Positions 5,037 to 9,848 of a DNA stretch of 9,848 nt are shown piece after piece. How positions within the stretch are numbered: the first letter of the stretch is position 1; each line of letters starts with the position of its first letter. The DNA is taken from positions 1 to 9,848 of the forward strand of contig CAOKNI010000036.1 in the NCBI GenBank assembly GCA_948470005.1. Reading direction: 5' to 3'. Under the pieces are notes generated by a model. That model was not told the DNA's origin. It saw nothing but the letters and a program-made list of their open reading frames with translations, and did not search any database. This DNA comes from an uncultured Mycoplasmatota bacterium (lineage in GTDB: Bacteria; Bacillota_I; Bacilli_A; RF39; UBA660). A program made the translations under genes and the position numbers.

Positions 5037-6674
5037 ATGCATACAGCAGTTTTTAGTAATATTGACACTTTAATTAATATGGCAGACTCAGAACTTGGAA
5101 TTGATGAGATAAATGCTGAATTAATTTCTTTAAACAAGCAAATAAGAAATAAACAAAATGAGATTGAAGATTTAGAGACCATTATGACTGAGTCTCGCTA
5201 TTTTAATGCATCAAATGAATTAGTTGATAAGAATATTGAAATAAGTCTTAAAAATAAAATATCGCGTTTAAATCGGAAAATAAAAGAGATTAAAACAAAT
5301 ATTGAAGAAATAAAAAATCGTGAAAAATCTCTTTATGAAAATATTAATTCTTTAAAATCAAAAATTGCTGTTAATCAAAGTTATATTGCTAAATTAAAAA
5401 CAAAAGCGACCAATTCTAGTAATAATTATTATAATAATTTACTGGATAACGAAGAAAAAAATGAAATACTTTTAAGTGAAGAGTTAGAGGATAAAACTGC
5501 AAACTATAATGAGTTATTAAAGGAATTAGAAGAAAATAACGCTTTGTTTAATAGTTTAAATAGCAAATTAGAGTCAGAAAAGAATCGTTTAAATGATGTT
5601 TTAGATAATTTAGAAAACCCTTCAACTTATATTGATGAAGATTTAAAACAGAGTGATAACGAAAATTTAGAAAATTTAAAAGAAAATTTAAAAGATTTGG
5701 AAGAACGCAAAGTAAAGTTATTAACAGATGCGACTATGATTGGGGCAGATGCCAAAGAATTAATAGCTAGCAATAATATTATTGCCGCTTTAAGTAAAAT
5801 AAAAGAGCTCGTAAGAATTGTTAAAGAAAAGCCTTATATGGATATCAATTCAAGCAGTATTTTAGATGAAGAATTAGAAAAAAAAGAGAGCCTAAGAGGA
5901 GAATTATCCGCTTTAATTGATAATAAAAGTTATGATGAAACTGATAATAATGCTTTAAATTCTCGCATTCTTTATTTAAATATGGAAATAGAATCTAATG
6001 AAAAAAGCATTGAAATATACAAAAATGAAATAAATGCGACTGATACTTTTGTAAATGAAAAACTAAGTATTAATATTAATGATTTAGAACAAGCTATCTT
6101 AAAATTAGAAAAAAGTATTAGTAAAAGTCATAATTTGTTAAAAGAAAAAAAGAATTCACCACGTAATCGAGCTAACATCGAAAATGATTTAACTAAAAAG
6201 GAGAAAGAGAAAAATATTTTAAATGATATTTTAAATTCATACAAAAAAGATTTATTAGCTAAAATAGACCGAACTAACATACTTAATAATTTAATTAAGG
6301 ATTTAGAAAATCTAAATTCTAAATATAAAGAAGAAAAAAGCACTTTAGATAAATTGTCTTTACTTGATTTAAAAACTAAAAACTTTGCCGAAGAAGATAA
6401 TGATAAAGAAGAACTAAAAAAATTAACTGCGGAAATTAGAGCTATTAAAAATCGCCAAAAGTTTGATAAAACTCCTGATGAAATATATGACCAAATAGAT
6501 ATGGCTTTAGCATCGTTAAGTCCTGCTTCATCTACTAAGTCCGAAATAGATAATTTAGATGTTCCAAGTTCTAATAACGAGTTACCTAAATCTACTGAAC
6601 TAATCAAAGTTATTGAAATGATACCAGTAGAAACGGTTAAACAAGAAAATAATTCAGAAGTTGGAGGTAATTAA
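5037..6674 (+). CDS. Long cytoplasmic coiled-coil protein, unknown function
   Basis: The 545-residue protein has no signal peptide or membrane helix. After a short head (residues 1-25, MHTAVFSNIDTLINMADSEL) it is mostly heptad-rich Glu/Lys/Asn/Leu helix. Approximate coiled blocks are 25-125, 140-195, 205-230, 275-305 and 310-460. Breaks near 130 (Asn/Tyr-rich) and 195 (ENPSTY) may act as hinges. A less charged, probably globular helical segment covers about 232-275 (ADAKELIASNNIIAALSKIK). Another block at about 465-490 reads FDKTPDEIYDQIDMALASLS, followed by a Ser/Pro/Asn-rich tail of about 55 residues. There are no Walker motifs, so it is not a complete SMC or Rad50. It lacks the N-terminal anchor of EzrA. 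Possible roles include cytoskeletal filament, scaffold or spacer, all unproven. It shares a transcript with the small protein that starts one base after its stop, and is divergent from cotJ. Confidence 0.8.
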   Translation: MHTAVFSNIDTLINMADSELGIDEINAELISLNKQIRNKQNEIEDLETIMTESRYFNASNELVDKNIEISLKNKISRLNRKIKEIKTNIEEIKNREKSLYENINSLKSKIAVNQSYIAKLKTKATNSSNNYYNNLLDNEEKNEILLSEELEDKTANYNELLKELEENNALFNSLNSKLESEKNRLNDVLDNLENPSTYIDEDLKQSDNENLENLKENLKDLEERKVKLLTDATMIGADAKELIASNNIIAALSKIKELVRIVKEKPYMDINSSSILDEELEKKESLRGELSALIDNKSYDETDNNALNSRILYLNMEIESNEKSIEIYKNEINATDTFVNEKLSININDLEQAILKLEKSISKSHNLLKEKKNSPRNRANIENDLTKKEKEKNILNDILNSYKKDLLAKIDRTNILNNLIKDLENLNSKYKEEKSTLDKLSLLDLKTKNFAEEDNDKEELKKLTAEIRAIKNRQKFDKTPDEIYDQIDMALASLSPASSTKSEIDNLDVPSSNNELPKSTELIKVIEMIPVETVKQENNSEVGGN

Positions 6675-6675
6675 T

Positions 6676-6921
6676 ATGGGTCTTAAAATAAATCATATTA
6701 TTGTCTTAGAAACTAAAGAAGAATATATTGTTCTAAATGAAGCCATGTATAATGGTAAAAAATATTTTTTAGCTATGCGACTTAATGAAAAAAGGGAAGT
6801 AATATCTCGCAATGTAATGATTTTTGAAGAATATATAAGCGGATTTGAAACATACGTTGCTAAAGTGGTTGATAGCGAGCTTATTACAATTTTAACAAGT
6901 TTGTTTAAAGCTCAAATATAA
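6676..6921 (+). CDS. Small DUF1292-like protein
   Basis: The 81-residue protein begins MGLKINHIIVLETKEEYIVL. It alternates short beta strands (IIVLETKEEYIVLNEAMYNGKKYFLAMRL is strand-turn-strand) and ends in a short helix (DSELITILTSLFKAQI). Length and the pattern 'I.VL.t..EY.VL......gkkYflA' recall the DUF1292 (YrzB-like) family of small cytoplasmic Firmicute proteins of unknown role; this assignment is tentative. The start is the ATG at 6676, eight bases after GGAGG (6663-6667). An in-frame TTG at 6661 lies before that site and is rejected. The upstream coiled-coil gene stops at 6674 and its last codons hold this ribosome site, so the two are coupled and likely work together. A hairpin follows directly. 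Confidence 0.8.
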   Translation: MGLKINHIIVLETKEEYIVLNEAMYNGKKYFLAMRLNEKREVISRNVMIFEEYISGFETYVAKVVDSELITILTSLFKAQI

Positions 6922-6924
6922 ACC

Positions 6925-6960
6925 ATCAAAAAAGTATGGAATTAAATCTGCTTTTTTGAT
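6925..6960 (+). terminator. A/T-rich hairpin ending the coiled-coil operon
   Basis: A perfect 10-bp inverted repeat (ATCAAAAAAG at 6925-6934, CTTTTTTGAT at 6951-6960) extends by a U:G and an A:U pair to 12 bp around a 12-base loop. It starts four bases after the stop codon at 6919-6921. The U run lies inside the 3' arm, so it may terminate inefficiently and allow some read-through into cdaA. Its last base is also the first base of the cdaA -10 box. Confidence 0.6.
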
Positions 6961-6965
6961 ATAAT
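6960..6965 (+). promoter_or_regulatory. -10 box of the cdaA-cdaR promoter
   Basis: Perfect TATAAT at 6960-6965, with the start expected near 6971-6972 and AGGAG (6978-6982) nine bases before the cdaA ATG at 6992. At the 17-base spacing the -35 is TGGAAT (6937-6942), which matches poorly, so the promoter is either weak, activator-dependent or supplemented by read-through across the upstream hairpin. Confidence 0.55.
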
Positions 6966-6991
6966 TTAATAACCAGTAGGAGAGTGAATGT

Positions 6992-7807
6992 ATGACATTT
7001 AGTATGATATGGGATATCATTACCAAGATTATTGATATTGGAGTGGTATGGTTAGTATTTTATTTCATATTAAAAAATATAAAAAATAATATAAAGATGG
7101 TTTTAATCTTTAAAGGAGTTATTTTAATTCTTTTAATTAAATTTTTAAGTGATATATTAAATCTATATACAGTTGGTATAATATTACAGTATTGTGTGGA
7201 ATGGGGACCACTTGCTATTATCGTAATATTTCAGCCGGAAATTCGTAGTGTCCTAGAATCAATTGGACGGACACAATTACTTGGAAGACATAAAATATTA
7301 ACTATTGATGAGCGGGAAAAAGTTGTTTCTGAAATTATGAAATCAATTGAATATTTCAAAAGAAATCGTATTGGAGCTCTAGTTGTTATTGAAAGAGAAA
7401 TTTCTTTACAAGAATATATTGAACCAGCGACAAAAATTTATGCTGATTTATCAAGTGATTTATTAGAAACGATTTTCTTTCCTAACGGACCATTACATGA
7501 TGGTGGAATAATTGTTCAAGGTGATAGAATAACAGTCGCAGGAGCTGTATTTAAAACGAGTATGAATCCCAATATTTCTAAAAGGCTAGGAACTAGACAT
7601 CGTGCAGCTTTGGGAATAGCTGAGGAAAGTGATGCTATTGCTTTAGTTGTATCTGAAGAAAATGGACGTCTTAGTATCGCTTGTGATGGAGAATTAAATT
7701 ATAATTTAACATTAGATGAATTTAGATTGCTATTAGTTGATGCTCTAAATCCTAAAGCAGAAATATTCTATGAAGCTGAAAATAAAGATAGTGAAGGTGA
7801 AGAATAA
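6992..7807 (+). CDS. cdaA: Diadenylate cyclase CdaA (c-di-AMP synthase)
   Basis: The 271-residue membrane enzyme makes c-di-AMP from two ATP. c-di-AMP controls potassium and osmolyte transport and wall homeostasis in Firmicutes. Three N-terminal membrane helices (about residues 8-27, 36-54 and 60-80) precede the conserved FQPEIRSVLE linker and a DAC domain (about 100-240). Nucleotide-site motifs are at 168-172 (LHDGG) and 200-206 (GTRHRAA). The usual motif is Asp-Gly-Ala; here it is Asp170-Gly171-Gly172, a conservative change. Arg202-His203-Arg204 is intact, as are VVSEENG and the following strands. Length equals the family norm (about 270). AGGAG lies nine bases before the ATG at 6992; an out-of-frame ATG at 6988 is ignored. 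The stop overlaps the cdaR start by one base. Expected partner glmM is not in the window. Confidence 0.96.
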   Translation: MTFSMIWDIITKIIDIGVVWLVFYFILKNIKNNIKMVLIFKGVILILLIKFLSDILNLYTVGIILQYCVEWGPLAIIVIFQPEIRSVLESIGRTQLLGRHKILTIDEREKVVSEIMKSIEYFKRNRIGALVVIEREISLQEYIEPATKIYADLSSDLLETIFFPNGPLHDGGIIVQGDRITVAGAVFKTSMNPNISKRLGTRHRAALGIAEESDAIALVVSEENGRLSIACDGELNYNLTLDEFRLLLVDALNPKAEIFYEAENKDSEGEE

Positions 7808-9177
7808 TGAAAAGCGTAATTAAAGTGTTTAAAAATATTTTTGCCTCTATCTATAATGTCATTGATAAAATAATTGTAACTCCAATTAGTCGTTTGATTT
7901 TTAGTATTAGTGAATATAGTAAATCACATAATTTAAAGTTAGATTATATATTTAGTAAACCCAATTTTATGATATATATATCTTTGATTTTAGCAGTTGT
8001 TGTGTTTTTATTAATTGATTCAAAAGTAATTACTTTAGTAGAATCAGAGGCAGAAGTCATAACTAATGTACCTGTAAGTGTAAAATATAATGAAAAAGCT
8101 TATGTTGTAGAGGGAATTCCAGAAACAGTAGATATAGTTTTAATTGGTCGTAAAAGTGACATTTATTTAGCTAAGCAATTAGGAACTAACTCTGTAATAT
8201 TAGATTTATCAGATTATGAAGCTCGAGACTCTGCTTATAAGGTATATTTATCATACACAAAATCAATTGATTCAATAAACTATAAACTTGATCCATCTTA
8301 TGTCTCTGTTACTATTAAAAACAAAATAAGTGTAACTAAATCTCTAACATATGATTTAGTAAATGTTGATGCTTTAAACGAGAAATTAAGTGTTGAAAGT
8401 GTAGATTTATCTAAAAGCGAAGTAGTAGTTAAAGGAAGTGAAGATTCTTTAAACAAAATAGCTTCTATTAAAGCCTTAGTTGATTTAAACAATAAAAGTC
8501 TTGCTGATGCCGGAACTTATGATATTGATAATATTGCTGTTTTAGCTTATGATAATAAAGGTAGAATTATTACGGATGTGGAAATCATACCAGCAAACTT
8601 AACCGCTACAATTACTCTAGATACTTATTCTAAAAGTGTTCCACTAAAAGTTTTAACAACAGGTTCTTTAGTAACAGGTAAGGCTATCGCTTCTATTCTC
8701 GTAAATAATAGTAATAGTCATACTACTACTATATATGGAGATAAAGAGACAATTAATGGCATTTCTAGTGTTCCAGTTACAATAAACGTTTCTGATGAGG
8801 GAGCAAGTAATACGAAATCATATAATGTAACAATAAGTAAGCCGAGTGGTGTTAGAGCATTAAGCGAGTCTAAAGCGACTATAACTGTGACATTTGGGGA
8901 TGAAAAACAAAAAGAAGTTAATGTATCGTCAGTAGCTAGTAAAAATCTTGCTAGTAATTTAACTGCTAATATTATTGGTAATGATAGTGTTACTGTAATT
9001 GTTAAAGGTGTTCAATCAGTCATTGATAATGTTACCGAAAGCAGTATTAATGCTTACATTAACCTAGAAAATTATGGTGCTGGAGAATATGATGTGCCTA
9101 TTGAAATCGAAAATGATGATCCAAAACTTAATTATGTTGTATCTTCAACTGTAAAAGTGAGACTTACTAGAAATTAA
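7807..9177 (+). CDS. cdaR: CdaR (YbbR-domain regulator of CdaA)
   Basis: The 456-residue membrane-anchored protein regulates CdaA through extracytoplasmic YbbR domains. One clear membrane helix lies at about residues 54-70 (FMIYISLILAVVVFLLI). About four YbbR-type beta repeats of roughly 90 residues follow (near 75-170, 175-270, 275-360 and 365-456), each starting with a 'vpV.V....' type strand and ending in 'V.V.i'. Before the helix is an unusually long N-terminal part (about 53 residues) with hydrophobic and amphipathic stretches (residues 4-35, IIVTPISRLIFSISEYS). In B. subtilis CdaR the helix is close to the N-terminus, as I recall. The ATG at 7807 overlaps the cdaA stop (TAATG), with AAGGTG seven bases upstream, so the two are coupled. 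I find no terminator between the stop and the insertion sequence that follows. Confidence 0.93.
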   Translation: MKSVIKVFKNIFASIYNVIDKIIVTPISRLIFSISEYSKSHNLKLDYIFSKPNFMIYISLILAVVVFLLIDSKVITLVESEAEVITNVPVSVKYNEKAYVVEGIPETVDIVLIGRKSDIYLAKQLGTNSVILDLSDYEARDSAYKVYLSYTKSIDSINYKLDPSYVSVTIKNKISVTKSLTYDLVNVDALNEKLSVESVDLSKSEVVVKGSEDSLNKIASIKALVDLNNKSLADAGTYDIDNIAVLAYDNKGRIITDVEIIPANLTATITLDTYSKSVPLKVLTTGSLVTGKAIASILVNNSNSHTTTIYGDKETINGISSVPVTINVSDEGASNTKSYNVTISKPSGVRALSESKATITVTFGDEKQKEVNVSSVASKNLASNLTANIIGNDSVTVIVKGVQSVIDNVTESSINAYINLENYGAGEYDVPIEIENDDPKLNYVVSSTVKVRLTRN

Positions 9178-9205
9178 AATATTAAAAAAGTATAGATGCT
9201 ATGTA

Positions 9206-9240
9206 GAGTTGTAGTTAAATGTCAAGTAGTGTTGGTGAAG
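9206..9240. repeat. Probable terminal inverted repeat of the ISL3-family element
   Basis: Read on the minus strand, the end runs CACCAACACTACTTGACAT (9237-9219) and then about 14 more bases. ISL3-family ends commonly contain a 'CA(T/C)CAACACTATTTGACA' type core near the tip, followed by a GAGCC-like edge; the edge here is not clean. The exact tip is uncertain by several bases because the partner repeat is outside the window. Confidence 0.5.
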
Positions 9241-9296
9241 CCAAAAACGAAAGATAAATGAACTTGGGTAAGAGGATAAAAAATTATTCTCTTTTT

Positions 9297-9848
9297 CTAT
9301 GCTTTTAAATGTTTAAATAAGCGATAACCATAGGCATTATGTTTAACTTGTTTAATGATATAAATCATAATCAAAAGCATTAACAATAAGCTTTTCCATC
9401 TATAATAAAGTTTTGTTACACTTTTTAGCATAACTAGAAATAGAAGAATTCGGATGATGAATGATATTAATAAATTTTTGCTTATCTCTAGCTTTTAAAG
9501 CTTTAAGTAATCTTTGATAATAATTATAAGTGACTTTAAGTTCATTATTAGTATTAAGAAGATGAGTAACAATATATTTTTCTGAGACTTCTTTTCTAAA
9601 GTGTTTAGAATAACTTTTATTAGAATTGTTTAAATCATCTTCATTTTTAAGAATAAGTTTCCAATATTTTTTAAACTTATTATAGTTAAGATTAGATTTT
9701 TTACAAAGTTTAATTCTAGTTTTATCTAAAGCATTGCGAAACTGGATAACAATATGAAATCTATCTGGGATTAAGATGGCATTTTTAAATAAATTTTTCA
9801 TGAATATGTAATAAGGTTTATATAAATCCATAGTAATATATTTAACAT
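9297..9848 (-). pseudogene. Broken ISL3-family transposase (C-terminal half, disrupted)
   Basis: The minus strand enters from the right edge in frame with VKYITMDLYKPYYIFMK and continues with LIPDRFHIVIQFRNALDK, the hallmark block of DDE_Tnp_ISL3 around the second catalytic Asp. The frame runs to a TAG at 9402-9400. Past the stop, the same frame still reads MEKLIVNAFDYDLYH (9399-9355), matching the family's next block. The expected 'NGP(I/V)EG.NN' box with the catalytic Glu is missing. After it, a different frame (9356-9300) reads IKQVKHNAYGYRLFKHLKA, the family's C-terminal block, and ends at TAG 9299-9297. So there are three lesions: a nonsense codon, a deletion of about 10 codons near 9355, and a frame change there. 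The N-terminal part is outside the window. Family assignment rests on remembered motifs and is strong; exact lesion sizes need an alignment. Confidence 0.88.

Larger units (their letters stand above)
9205..9848 (-). mobile_element. ISL3-family insertion sequence, 3' part (continues beyond the right edge)
   Basis: The stretch contains the C-terminal half of a degraded ISL3-type transposase on the minus strand and, about 60-90 bases beyond its end, a terminal sequence typical of the family (see 9206-9240). The left boundary is set by that terminal sequence near 9205 and is approximate. It lies 28 bases after the cdaR stop. The other end and the target duplication are outside the window. The loss of catalytic residues means it cannot move by its own transposase, though an intact relative elsewhere might act on it. 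Confidence 0.7.

Noticed and set aside
6128..6607. Minus-strand open frame of 159 codons inside the coiled-coil gene
   Set aside because: The Ser/Phe/Leu-rich product is typical of the antisense of Glu/Lys/Leu-rich coding DNA; no ribosome site or promoter of its own.
5037..6674. SMC, Rad50 or EzrA identity for the coiled-coil protein
   Set aside because: No Walker A/B or signature motif as in SMC/Rad50, and no N-terminal membrane anchor as in EzrA.

Overview
The window is AT-rich (roughly 27-30% G+C by eye) and uses the standard bacterial code: TGG encodes Trp and TGA ends one gene. It carries a lipoteichoic-acid (LTA) synthase, CotJ spore-coat genes and a cdaA-cdaR pair. This fits a low-G+C, Gram-positive, probably endospore-forming Firmicute. 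A gut lineage near Erysipelotrichia or the uncultured RF39/RFN20-type Bacilli is my guess; nothing here fixes the taxon.

Layout. Positions 1-157 (minus) hold the 5' part of an unrecognised gene whose codon use differs from the rest. Upstream of it, also on minus, is a tRNA-Gly(GCC) with its own promoter and terminator. A divergent promoter starts a tight plus-strand operon at 430-3880: LTA synthase, a single-pass membrane protein with an outside domain, and a small membrane protein with a 101-residue highly basic tail. A shared hairpin at 3866-3900 separates this operon from the convergent cotJ pair (3905-4889, minus). That pair is a one-chain CotJA-like/CotJB protein followed by CotJC, a manganese-catalase-like protein.

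A second divergent region (4890-5036) has a good extended -10 promoter. It drives a 545-residue coiled-coil protein of unknown function and a coupled 81-residue protein resembling DUF1292. A terminator-like hairpin whose last base begins the next -10 box leads into cdaA (c-di-AMP synthase) and cdaR (YbbR-repeat regulator), which overlap by one base. The usual third gene of that operon, glmM, is absent from the window. Instead, 9205-9848 is the end of an ISL3-family insertion sequence on the minus strand, with a transposase broken by a stop codon, a small deletion that removes the catalytic Glu box, and a frame change.

Most of the window concerns the cell envelope: teichoic-acid polymerisation, c-di-AMP control of wall and osmotic state, and spore coat. 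The unknowns most worth pursuing are the two membrane proteins downstream of the LTA synthase, the coiled-coil/DUF1292-like pair and the fused CotJ protein. I see no CRISPR array, toxin-antitoxin pair, phage structural gene or obvious defence system. No gene-free stretch exceeds 300 bases.
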